Below the pieces are notes generated by a model, which had not been told where the DNA came from, made no database searches, and saw only the letters and a list, made by a program, of their open reading frames with translations. This document shows positions 14,616 through 21,701 of a stretch of 22,352 nucleotides of DNA, in pieces. This DNA comes from Bacillota bacterium. Its GTDB lineage: Bacteria > Bacillota > Clostridia > Acetivibrionales > DSM-1351. Position numbers and translations under genes: made by a program. The number at the start of each line of letters is the position of its first letter. Position 1 is the first letter of the stretch. Where the stretch lies: assembly GCA_023433945.1 (NCBI GenBank), contig JAEYTP010000082.1, positions 1 to 22,352 on the forward strand, written 5' to 3'.

Positions 14616-15977
14616 TTAGTATTCTTTCCTCATTGTTGTGCTCTGTATATTTAAACTTTCCCTATATTTTGTTACAGTCCTTCTCGCCACGTCTATTCCG
14701 CTTCTTTTTAATATATCAGCTATTTTTTGATCACTATATGGTTTTTTCTTATCTTCATTCTCTATAATACGCCTAATCTCAAGCTTAATATTATCTGTTA
14801 TAATTTCACTATCTCCTCCAGAGGAAATACTATTGGTAAAAAAGTAGTCAAGACTAAATAATCCCCATAAACAATGCAGGTACTTTCCCTTTATAGCACG
14901 GCTAACAGTAGATTCATGTACTCCTAACTCATTAGCAACATATTTTTGATTTAATGCTGTCAAAAACTTAGGGCCATTGTCAAAGAATTTCTTCTGTTGT
15001 TTAACAATCATGCTTGTAACTTTTAATAAGGTGTTGTTTCTTTGTGATATGCAGTTAATAATCCAATCCGCCTCTTTCATTTTTCCTGATATGTATTGCT
15101 GCACATCTTTTTCATTATTGTTTTTGAGAATGTCCTGATAAACATTGCTTATAGTTATTTTAGGTATAAAATAATCATTCAGTATTACTTCATAATAATC
15201 ACTGAATTTTACAATAATAATATCTGCTGTTAAATATTGTGTTTCTCCCTTGTGTCCAAAGCCACTCCCTGGCCTCGGATTTAAGCTTCTAATAATATTA
15301 TTTGCGTCCCTTACCTTGTCAATTGATAAGCCTAATTCTTTTGCGATAACCTCCAAACGGTTTTTACCAAGTAATTCAAGGTAGTTATGTACTAATTCAA
15401 ATGCAATGGTATTTATTTGGTTTTGCCTTTTCAATTGTAACAGAAGACATTCTTTTAAATCCCTGGCTCCTATTCCTGCTGGCTCCATCGATTGTAGAAT
15501 AGATAGTGCCTCCCCTGCTACTGTATTATCTATCTTTAGTGTATGAGAGATGTTATCCAAACTTTCTTCTATATATCCATTTTCGTTAATACATTCTATC
15601 ATGTAGTTAACTATTTTTCTAATTTTTTCAGGTACACTCATCAGTTTTAATTGGGACTTCAAGTTTTCATATAAATCTTCACTATTATCATCAGCTACAT
15701 ACTTTGTTATATCGTTGTCTTCATCTGTATCTTCTGCTGAGGTATTGTAAATCCTGCTAGATTCATTTGCTGACTCAAGCCACTCTAGTTTTCTTTTAAG
15801 AATATCAAAACGCTCATCCTCTTGTGATTGTTCCTCAATCTCTATCACCGGGTTTTCATCCGCAATCCTATTAATATGTTCTAATAGTTCATGTGAGTTC
15901 AGCTGAAGAATGGCTAAAGATTGTTGCATTTTTGGTGATAATGATATATTTTGGGTCAGGCTGGTTTCAATATTCAT
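14616..15977 (-). CDS. rpoN: RNA polymerase sigma-54 factor
   Basis: Sigma-54 directs RNA polymerase to -24/-12 promoters and needs an AAA+ activator to open them. The 453-residue product has all three regions. The Gln/Leu-rich N-terminal activator-interaction region is at about 1-45 (LSPKMQQSLAILQLNSHELL); an acidic linker follows at about 47-100. The core-binding and HTH region includes MEPAGIGARDLKECLLLQL, SLNPRPGSGF and VHESTVSRAIKGKYL. The C-terminal RpoN box ARRTVTKYRE is at 431-440, needed for -24 recognition. ATG at 15977 has GGAGG six bases upstream. It is co-directional with, and 101 bases downstream of, ridA, at the end of a cluster that has a sigma-54 promoter and activator. This suggests rpoN may serve chiefly this locus, though it may have its own promoter and a wider regulon. 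Confidence 0.97.
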   Translation of the reverse strand: MNIETSLTQNISLSPKMQQSLAILQLNSHELLEHINRIADENPVIEIEEQSQEDERFDILKRKLEWLESANESSRIYNTSAEDTDEDNDITKYVADDNSEDLYENLKSQLKLMSVPEKIRKIVNYMIECINENGYIEESLDNISHTLKIDNTVAGEALSILQSMEPAGIGARDLKECLLLQLKRQNQINTIAFELVHNYLELLGKNRLEVIAKELGLSIDKVRDANNIIRSLNPRPGSGFGHKGETQYLTADIIIVKFSDYYEVILNDYFIPKITISNVYQDILKNNNEKDVQQYISGKMKEADWIINCISQRNNTLLKVTSMIVKQQKKFFDNGPKFLTALNQKYVANELGVHESTVSRAIKGKYLHCLWGLFSLDYFFTNSISSGGDSEIITDNIKLEIRRIIENEDKKKPYSDQKIADILKRSGIDVARRTVTKYRESLNIQSTTMRKEY

Positions 15978-16013
15978 AAATTACCTCCAATTTAACAAGA
16001 TATACATTAAATG

Positions 16014-16069
16014 AAACGCAAAAAATATAGTTCGCAACATTGCTGTTACGAAATATATTTTTTGCGTTT
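16014..16069 (-). terminator. Long near-perfect inverted repeat between ridA and rpoN
   Basis: The outer arms AAACGCAAAAAATATA (16014-16029) and TATATTTTTTGCGTTT (16054-16069) are perfectly complementary over 16 bases. The interior continues to pair (TTCGCAAC with GTTACGAA, one mismatch), giving a hairpin that uses almost all 56 bases. The AT-rich arms include a run of six T but no classic GC stem plus tail. It could terminate or process the ridA transcript ahead of rpoN in either direction. A small non-autonomous repeat element is another possibility. Confidence 0.6.
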
Positions 16070-16078
16070 AGTGGTATA

Positions 16079-16465
16079 TTAAATTACTGCGATACATTCT
16101 ATTTCAACTAATACATCCTTTGGGAGCCTTGCCACTTCAACACACGATCTTGCAGGGTAGTTACTTGTAAAATATTTTTTATATACCTCATTGATAGCTG
16201 CAAAATCTGCCATGTTTTTGATAAAGACAGTTGTCTTAATGACATTGTCAAAACTTGTTCCAGCTTCTTTCAACAACTCATTGAGATTATTTAGAACCTG
16301 CTCTGCCTGTGTTGCAGCATCCCCTTGAGCTACTTCACCTGTTTCAGGAACTACCGGGAGCATTCCTGAAGTATAAACCATGTCACCAATCATTATGGCC
16401 TGCGAATAAGGTCCAATTGCTGCAGGAGCCTTTTCGGTATAGATTACCTTTTTTATGATTAACAC
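16079..16465 (-). CDS. ridA: RidA family enamine/imine deaminase
   Basis: RidA (YjgF/YER057c) hydrolyses reactive 2-aminoacrylate and related imines, released by PLP enzymes, to the keto acid and ammonia. The product matches the family end to end: KAPAAIGPYSQA, VYTSGMLPVVPETGEV, TTVFIKNMADFAAINEVYKKYF and the signature YPARSCVEVARLPKDVLVEIE, with the essential Arg in PARSCVE. The open frame begins at a GTG (16465) fused to the ribosome site AGAGGGGG, leaving no spacer. If translation began at the AUA three codons later, the spacing would be ideal (8 bases) and the N-terminus would be xKKVIYTEKAPAAIGPY, placing the conserved Tyr at 17 as in E. coli RidA. It lies 46 bases downstream of the permease and fits as detoxifier for the lyase encoded upstream. 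Confidence 0.95.
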   Translation of the reverse strand: MLIIKKVIYTEKAPAAIGPYSQAIMIGDMVYTSGMLPVVPETGEVAQGDAATQAEQVLNNLNELLKEAGTSFDNVIKTTVFIKNMADFAAINEVYKKYFTSNYPARSCVEVARLPKDVLVEIECIAVI

Positions 16466-16511
16466 CCCCTCTTTTATGTCAATCTATTTAATAAAGCTAT
16501 TCAATAGAGTA

Positions 16512-17879
16512 TTATTTTTTTGAACTCTTCTTAATTTTGAATGCTACAAATAAAATCAGCAACCAAATTGGTCCAATTATTACAGCTATTCTGTAATCAG
16601 GCATAATCGCCATAAGCACAACAACCATAGCCATAAATGCTAAACAGATATATGAGGATATTGGATGAAGAGGCATCTTGAACTTTAAATTTTTAATCTC
16701 TTCTTCGCTCTTTGATTTTCTAAACTTGAGCTGTGTAATAATAATCATTGTCCAGTTTATGATACCTGCAATAGTTGCTATGGATATTAAGTATGAGAAT
16801 ACTTTTCCAGGTACAAAATAGTTTAATGCTACTGCAACTAATGTTATTGCAGATGAAACTAAAACACCAACTACTGGAGTACCTGACTTACTTACCTTAG
16901 CAAGAACCTTTGGTGCATTTCCTTGTAGTGCAAGTCCATGAAGCATACGACCATTGCTATATAGGCCACTGTTATAAGCAGAAACAGCTGCTGTTAGTAC
17001 AACCGCATTTAGAATTCCAGCTGCTGCAGGAATACCAATCTTTGAGAAGATTTCAACAAATGGGCTTCCTGATTCTCCTAACTTGTCCCATGGGAAGATA
17101 ATCATCATAACTCCGAGTGCGCCAATATAGAATATTAATATTCTATATACAACCTGATTTATTGCCTTAGGAATACTCTTACTTGGATCGTCAGCTTCAC
17201 CTGCAGTTATACCGATAAGCTCAACACCACCAAATGAGAACATTACCATAACTAATGAGAATAAAAGACCTGTAATACCATGAGGGAAGAAGCCTCCATG
17301 TGCCCATAGATTACTGAATCCTGTTGGCTGTCCATTGTTTCCAACCCCAAAGAATATCATTAAAATACCAAATACAATCAATGCTATAATCGCAACAACC
17401 TTTACAAGCGCAAACCAAAATTCAAATTCTCCATAAAGCTTAACACTAATAAGATTAACTGCTGTAACTATAACAAGGAAAGCCAAAGCTGATACCCAAG
17501 TAGGAATTCCAGGTAGCCAGTAATTTATATATACACCTACAACCGAGAGTTCAGCCATACTTACAACGATGTAATTAAACCAATAGTTCCAACCAGATAG
17601 GAAACCCGGGAATTCTCCCCAATTTTTGTAAGCATAGTGGCTAAATGCACCTGAAACTGGGTTGTCTACAGACATTTCACCTAAGGCTCTCATAATTAGG
17701 AATATAATACATCCACCAAGTAGATATGCTAATGATATTGATGGACCTGTTTGTTGAATTGTAGTGGATGAACCATAAAACAAGCCTGTTCCTATAGCTC
17801 CACCTAAAGCAATCATCTGAATATGACGATTCTTAAGACCACGTTTGAGCCCATGATTCTCACTGGAATTTGCACTCAT
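16512..17879 (-). CDS. Amino-acid permease, APC superfamily (AAT family)
   Basis: A 455-residue proton-coupled amino-acid transporter with about twelve membrane segments. Family marks: the N-terminal LKRGLKNRHIQMIALGGAIGTGLFYGSS at 11-38 (helix 1 substrate loop GAIGTGLF), ALGEMSVDNPVSGAFSHYA near 65-83, GWNYWFNY near 96-103, and FSFGGVELIGITAGEADDPSKSIPKAI (helix 6 and following loop). It belongs with AroP, PheP, LysP and GabP; sequence alone does not fix the substrate. Being directly downstream of a tryptophanase-family lyase makes an aromatic or other lyase substrate the best guess. ATG at 17879 has GAGGAGG ten bases upstream. A strong hairpin precedes it; the gene is presumably transcribed from the sigma-54 promoter ahead of the lyase. 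Confidence 0.93.
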   Translation of the reverse strand: MSANSSENHGLKRGLKNRHIQMIALGGAIGTGLFYGSSTTIQQTGPSISLAYLLGGCIIFLIMRALGEMSVDNPVSGAFSHYAYKNWGEFPGFLSGWNYWFNYIVVSMAELSVVGVYINYWLPGIPTWVSALAFLVIVTAVNLISVKLYGEFEFWFALVKVVAIIALIVFGILMIFFGVGNNGQPTGFSNLWAHGGFFPHGITGLLFSLVMVMFSFGGVELIGITAGEADDPSKSIPKAINQVVYRILIFYIGALGVMMIIFPWDKLGESGSPFVEIFSKIGIPAAAGILNAVVLTAAVSAYNSGLYSNGRMLHGLALQGNAPKVLAKVSKSGTPVVGVLVSSAITLVAVALNYFVPGKVFSYLISIATIAGIINWTMIIITQLKFRKSKSEEEIKNLKFKMPLHPISSYICLAFMAMVVVLMAIMPDYRIAVIIGPIWLLILFVAFKIKKSSKK

Positions 17880-17911
17880 ATTAGGAAATCCTCCTCTATA
17901 TTATTAAATAG

Positions 17912-17945
17912 GGGTGCGAAAATAGCCAGATGGCTATTTTCACCC
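17912..17945 (-). other. Intercistronic hairpin between the lyase and permease genes
   Basis: GGGTGCGAAAATAGCCA (17912-17928) pairs with TGGCTATTTTCACCC (17931-17945), a 15-base-pair stem with a two-base bulge and a two-base loop. No U-run follows on the minus strand, so it is probably not a simple terminator. A role in mRNA processing or in uneven expression of lyase and permease is more likely. Confidence 0.65.
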
Positions 17946-17988
17946 AATAACAGTTAAACAAGGTAAGTTAAAAAATCTAATATAATTA

Positions 17989-19650
17989 TTAAGGCTCAAC
18001 TGGTTCAAGGAAAGCGTGGAAGTGACGCATAGGTAGGTTATGCCCCTGTACGATCTTCACGTTTGGAATACTATCACGGTCTTTATACAACTCTGAAACT
18101 GCTTCTATAACATAGTCCAGATGTTCCTTTGTATATTGGCTACGGTTGATAGCAAAACGAACAACATTACATACTTCCTTCTGCTGCTCAGGGGTCTTGA
18201 GGTCGTATTCCATGCTATAATCACCAAGTTCAGAAACACGGATACCATAACGACGTATTAATTCGATACTAAAGCCCTGACCTGCAAATGTGTCATGACC
18301 ACGTTTGTAGTCAAAGAATTTATCCATATTGATATATACACCGTGACCGCCAGCAGGAAGAACTACTGGTACTCCAGCCTTGTAGAAGCCCTGTGCCAAA
18401 TACTCACATTGTCCTACACGTTCCTCTAGATATTCAAAGCGTCCTGATTCATATAGACCACAAGCAAGAGCCATAATGTCACGGCCGCTCATTCCACCGT
18501 ATGAATCATTACCCAAGGTAGAAATTTGCTTAACCTTCATCTTTATACCAACATCATTTATCACATTTCCATCGGCATCAAAGTCAGAGAAGTTTCTCCA
18601 GAAGTAACCCTTGTCACGGAATGCGCAAACGCCACCCATGTTGGAATGTCCGTCCTTCTTTAAGCTAGCTGTGAAACCATCACAATATGAGAACATTTCC
18701 TTTGCAATTTCAAATATTGATTTATCTGCATAACCATCTTCATTTGTCTTTATAAAGTAGCAGTTTTCAGCCCAACGAGCAGCATCCAGCATATAAGGAA
18801 TGTTGTATTTGTGAGCAATCTCACTACAAGCACGCATATTAGCCATGGAAACAGGTTGTCCGCAAACTGTATTATTTGTAATTGTTGTGTATACCAAAGG
18901 AACATTTTCTGGTCCAACCTGATTTATCAGGTTTTCTAATTTTTCAATATCCATGTTACCCTTAAATGGGTTTTTAGCATACTTTCCACCCTCTGGAACT
19001 TCCCACAATAACTCCTTGTTGTACAAGTTACGTGGAGTAGAACCCATTTGTTTTATGTTACCTTCTGTTGTATCAAAGTGTCCATTAGAAGGAATAGTAA
19101 AGTTTTTACCAGGATAACGAGTGTTGAGAATTTGACTAACGATGCTAAATAGAAGTGATTCTGCACAACGTCCCTGTGGTACTACAAATGTATTAGGACG
19201 TTCCATCTGAGCAGCACCGCCGTTAAACAACGTACCTTCATATTCGCAAAGATACATTTCATCCATCATCTTTTCGATATCTTCACAGCCAGTACGAACA
19301 AGGTCAATAACACGTTTTTGGTCATCGCCACGTTCAAATACATCTCTCATGGTGTCAAGCAGTACATAATAACCTTTATTACGCCCGTAGGACTCATCAC
19401 CAAGGAACATTGCGCTCCACTGTAGATCTGTCATAGCGGTTGTACCGGAATCTGACAAGCAATCAACTGTCAGCATTCCAGCTGGGAATGCAAATTCATT
19501 ATAATGTGTAGATTTAAGTGCACGTTCTCGCTGTTCAATAGTAACCTTTGGGATGTTCCTTTTCACATAAGCAAATGAGCGAGGTGTTTCAACATTTAGT
19601 TTGTAATCTTTCATGTGCATTTCCTTCTTTCTTATTATTTTGTATTGCAC
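17989..19650 (-). CDS. Tryptophanase-family PLP beta-eliminating lyase, enlarged divergent form
   Basis: Fold-type I PLP lyase related to tryptophanase and tyrosine phenol-lyase; these split an aromatic amino acid to indole or phenol plus pyruvate and ammonia. The start is taken at ATG 19614 (MKDYKLNVETPRSFAY, GAAGG eight bases upstream), because the sigma-54 promoter would start RNA at about 19650. This gives 541 residues against about 460-470 in the family. In this numbering: LSDSGTTAM 53-61, D277 and R280 in LDAARWAEN, PLP Lys K320 in SLKKDGHSN, SYGGMSGRD 371-379, R486 in VVRFAI. The Tyr-lyase Arg is replaced (SELG, residues 461-464) and PMRHFHA carries the His found in tryptophanase. About 46 residues are inserted at 94-140, and the usual THQGR is VPQGR. 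The family is sure; the substrate is not. Confidence 0.88.
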   Translation of the reverse strand: MQYKIIRKKEMHMKDYKLNVETPRSFAYVKRNIPKVTIEQRERALKSTHYNEFAFPAGMLTVDCLSDSGTTAMTDLQWSAMFLGDESYGRNKGYYVLLDTMRDVFERGDDQKRVIDLVRTGCEDIEKMMDEMYLCEYEGTLFNGGAAQMERPNTFVVPQGRCAESLLFSIVSQILNTRYPGKNFTIPSNGHFDTTEGNIKQMGSTPRNLYNKELLWEVPEGGKYAKNPFKGNMDIEKLENLINQVGPENVPLVYTTITNNTVCGQPVSMANMRACSEIAHKYNIPYMLDAARWAENCYFIKTNEDGYADKSIFEIAKEMFSYCDGFTASLKKDGHSNMGGVCAFRDKGYFWRNFSDFDADGNVINDVGIKMKVKQISTLGNDSYGGMSGRDIMALACGLYESGRFEYLEERVGQCEYLAQGFYKAGVPVVLPAGGHGVYINMDKFFDYKRGHDTFAGQGFSIELIRRYGIRVSELGDYSMEYDLKTPEQQKEVCNVVRFAINRSQYTKEHLDYVIEAVSELYKDRDSIPNVKIVQGHNLPMRHFHAFLEPVEP

Positions 19651-19661
19651 TTATATATAAC

Positions 19662-19677
19662 AGCAAGAACTGTGCCA
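19662..19677 (-). promoter_or_regulatory. Sigma-54 (-24/-12) promoter of the lyase operon
   Basis: The minus strand reads TGGCACAGTTCTTGCT from 19677 to 19662, matching the -24/-12 consensus TGGCAC-R-N4-TTGCW at every defined position. It lies about 48 bases ahead of the preferred lyase start (19614). The neighbouring genes for an AAA+ activator and for sigma-54 make it functionally credible. Confidence 0.9.
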
Positions 19678-19830
19678 AAAATATAAGAAGAAATAAAAAA
19701 TTATTCTATTATGCCCTCAAACCTTACTTACATGCTAACTTTGAAGTTTAATTAATATTTTATTTGCTATTTAATTTATCTTTTTAATTGAGTGACTACT
19801 GATCTTTTATTGTTCTTTTGCACTCTTTTC

Positions 19831-19864
19831 AAAAAACAAGTGACCCATTTTAAAACACTTGTTT
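19831..19864 (-). terminator. Stem-loop with U-tract, terminator and/or enhancer-site candidate
   Basis: AAACAAGTG (19864-19856 on the minus strand) pairs with CACTTGTTT (19842-19834), a nine-base stem and 13-base loop, and is followed by further T to give six in a row. This fits intrinsic termination after the activator gene. The same inverted repeat lies at a typical enhancer distance from the sigma-54 promoter, so a DNA-binding role is an alternative. Confidence 0.55.
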
Positions 19865-19884
19865 AAATGCTTTTATTTATATTT

Positions 19885-19935
19885 AATAATAAAGCCACCT
19901 CAACTGTTTTATTATGAAACACTAAAGGTAGCTCT
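19885..19935 (-). terminator. Imperfect hairpin downstream of the activator gene
   Basis: On the minus strand AGCTACCT and AGGTGGCT pair (one G-U), with further pairing inward (TGTTT/AAACA), followed by TTATTATT. It lies about 45 bases after the activator stop codon and would be the first of two tandem terminators. Confidence 0.5.
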
Positions 19936-19981
19936 AATTTAAAAAATGTATCAAATTAAAACGCTCGTCCATTATTTTTAA

Positions 19982-21343
19982 TTATAGTTCATTTTCCAGT
20001 CCATAATCTGTGAGTTTCCTGTATAGCGTAGATCTTGAGATTTTAAGATGCTTCGCTACATCTGCTTTACTTTTATAAGTATCTATGGCTCTTCTCAATA
20101 CCAAGGCCTCTACTTCACTCAACGAAGGAAATTCACTAAAACAGATATTAAAGTTGGGCACTATTTCTTTTTGACACTCAATAATGTTATCAGGTAAATC
20201 GTTTATGTCTATTACCCCATCTTCATCACTTACAAGGCATACCTCCATAATATTTTCCAGTTCTCTTATATTACCTGGATAATTGTATGCTGTAAGCATT
20301 TTTAGTGCCCTCGGAGTAACTGCTGCGTTTTTTTCAAGACGCGTTCCTATCTTTTTTAGTGCATTTTTAATGTAAATGTGAATATCTTGGCTTCTTTCTC
20401 TTAAAGCTGGAATAGCAATCTTTATAACCGCTAATCTATAATATAAATCTTCACGGAAGGTATTTTTTCCTATCATTTCTATCAAATTTTTGTTAGTAGC
20501 TGCTATAACCCTAACATCAATCTGTTTGGTGCGAGTTCCGCCTACTCTCATTATTTCATGACTCTGCAAAACCCTAAGCAGCTTTGCTTGAAGATGAAAA
20601 TTCATATCACCTATTTCATCTAGAAAAATAGTTCCCTTGTCTGCCAGCTCAAACATTCCAGGTCTTCCGCCTTTTTTTGCTCCTGTAAATGCACCTTCCT
20701 CGTAACCAAACAGCTCACTCTCAAGAAGGTTTTCGGGTATGGCTGCACAATTGACGGTTATAAATGGTTTTGAATACCTTGCACTGTTCTTATGTATGAA
20801 TCTAGCTATTACCTCTTTCCCTGTCCCACTCTCACCTAGTAATAGTACTGTTGATCTAACACCAGCAGCCTTCTGAGATATTTTCATGGTGTTTATCATA
20901 GCAGCATTGTTTCCTACAACAATATTACTGTCTCCCACTGTAAAATAATCCAATTTTTCATACAGACGTTTTATTGTTGAATTAGCCTCTTCTAGCTTCT
21001 GATTTAGTTCTCTAATCTCTGATAAGTCTCTGAATATAGATATGGCACCTTCAATTTTATCATTATGTATAAACGGAACAATATTTGATATTACATCCTT
21101 ATCCCCAACCCTGGTTTTTATACCAATAAGTTTCTCTCCATTTCTCAGTACTGTAGTTAGACTAGACTCTGGCACAACTTCATGAACCTTTTTGCCCAGA
21201 ATGTCACTTGAATTTACTCCCGTTATGCGGTGGTTAGCCTCATTGACATAAATAACTCTTTCTTCACTGTCGGCTATGACAATTCCGTCATGTATGGACT
21301 CAAGAATGCTCTGGCTTGATTTTATAATTGCATGAATATACAT
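19982..21343 (-). CDS. Sigma-54-dependent activator with PAS sensor domain
   Basis: Bacterial enhancer-binding protein that uses ATP hydrolysis to open sigma-54 promoters. Domains in order of the 453 residues: a PAS domain at about 10-110 (ILESIHDGIVIADSEERVIY, VNEANHRITGV), a short coiled linker at about 108-131, the AAA+ domain at about 140-370, and a Fis-type helix-turn-helix at about 425-445 (KADVAKHLKISRSTLYRKL). Key motifs: Walker A GESGTGKE 170-177, sigma-54 contact loop GAFTGA 217-222, Walker B TIFLDE 238-243 and sensor region VRVIAATNKNL. No receiver, GAF or ACT domain is present, so it is not a two-component regulator or a TyrR with an ACT domain; the PAS presumably senses a small ligand or redox state. 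ATG at 21343 follows GAGGTGAATAA. It is immediately upstream of the lyase and is its obvious regulator. Confidence 0.95.
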   Translation of the reverse strand: MYIHAIIKSSQSILESIHDGIVIADSEERVIYVNEANHRITGVNSSDILGKKVHEVVPESSLTTVLRNGEKLIGIKTRVGDKDVISNIVPFIHNDKIEGAISIFRDLSEIRELNQKLEEANSTIKRLYEKLDYFTVGDSNIVVGNNAAMINTMKISQKAAGVRSTVLLLGESGTGKEVIARFIHKNSARYSKPFITVNCAAIPENLLESELFGYEEGAFTGAKKGGRPGMFELADKGTIFLDEIGDMNFHLQAKLLRVLQSHEIMRVGGTRTKQIDVRVIAATNKNLIEMIGKNTFREDLYYRLAVIKIAIPALRERSQDIHIYIKNALKKIGTRLEKNAAVTPRALKMLTAYNYPGNIRELENIMEVCLVSDEDGVIDINDLPDNIIECQKEIVPNFNICFSEFPSLSEVEALVLRRAIDTYKSKADVAKHLKISRSTLYRKLTDYGLENEL

Positions 21344-21438
21344 TTATTCACCTCGTTCATAAAACCTAAAACCTAAAACACATGGTATATGGTTTATTTT
21401 TTATTGTTTATTGTTTACTATCATTGTCCCTGATAAAC

Positions 21439-21470
21439 ATTATAGCATAAAATGTCGATTATTGCTATAA
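21439..21470 (-). promoter_or_regulatory. Extended -10 promoter inside an inverted repeat (operator candidate)
   Basis: TGCTATAAT (21447-21439 on the minus strand) is an extended -10 element for the activator gene; no good -35 is visible. The same bases form the right arm of a perfect inverted repeat, TTATAGCA / TGCTATAA (21440-21447 and 21463-21470), with a 15-base spacer. A dimeric regulator binding there would cover the promoter. Confidence 0.5.
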
Positions 21471-21551
21471 AATAAAGGTGATATTGATGTGAATATGCCT
21501 TTTGGGAGTATGCAGTCGCGAATATAAATGTATTTAATGAGATTAGACAAC

Positions 21552-21592
21552 AAAAAAAGGGCTTGTACTAATATAAATTAGTACATAATCCC
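21552..21592 (-). terminator. Rho-independent terminator after the TlpA-like gene
   Basis: A perfect eight-base stem GTACTAAT/ATTAGTAC with a four-base loop (21565-21584) is flanked by GGG...CCC pairing (21559-21561 with 21590-21592). On the minus strand it is followed by seven T (21558-21552). It separates the thioredoxin-like gene from the activator gene. Confidence 0.85.
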
Positions 21593-21594
21593 TC

Positions 21595-21678
21595 TCATTT
21601 TTTGCACCTAGTATATCCTATCAGTCCATTAACGTCCTCAATCTGTAGCCACTTTTCTATTGTCGCTATAATATCCTT
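21595..21678 (-). pseudogene. Possible remnant of an SH3-like domain C-terminus
   Basis: Between the TlpA-like stop codon and the terminator, an open stretch of 27 codons on the minus strand reads ...IEKWLQIEDVNGLIGYTR then CKK and a stop. It resembles the last strands of a bacterial SH3 (SH3b) domain: a W, then an alternating strand, then NG-x-x-GY. A TAG stop lies directly before it and no start codon precedes it, so it is not an intact gene. The terminator begins three bases after its stop, as if the terminator once belonged to it. The resemblance is by eye over a short stretch and may be chance. Confidence 0.3.
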
Positions 21679-21701
21679 CTAAGTGCATCATGTCCTGAAT
21701 G

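Larger units (their letters stand above)
19678..19981 (-). promoter_or_regulatory. Upstream region of the lyase promoter, including activator-gene terminators
   Basis: The gap between the activator stop and the -24 element is AT-rich and contains two stem-loops (listed separately) but no recognisable small gene. Activators of this class normally bind 80-200 bases upstream of the start point, so their enhancer sites should lie here. The clearest inverted repeat is AAACAAGTG/CACTTGTTT, centred about 170 bases upstream of -24. Confidence 0.4.
21344..21594 (-). promoter_or_regulatory. Activator-gene upstream region with promoter and inverted repeat
   Basis: The gap contains, in direction of transcription, the terminator of the preceding gene (21552-21592), then the promoter and operator-like repeat at 21439-21470. 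An AT-rich leader follows with short direct repeats (AAACAAT; TTTTAGG twice) just before the ribosome site. No additional open frame was recognised. Confidence 0.5.

Noticed and set aside
17989..19614. Naming the lyase tyrosine phenol-lyase
   Set aside because: The position equivalent to the phenol-binding Arg in the Citrobacter enzyme (MERG) reads SELG here, and the C-terminal segment has the His of tryptophanase (MRHF) rather than Phe. The insertion prevents a firm call either way, so I left the gene symbol empty.
19678..19981. TyrR boxes upstream of the lyase
   Set aside because: No TGTAAA-N6-TTTACA type palindrome was found, and the activator lacks the ACT domain of TyrR.
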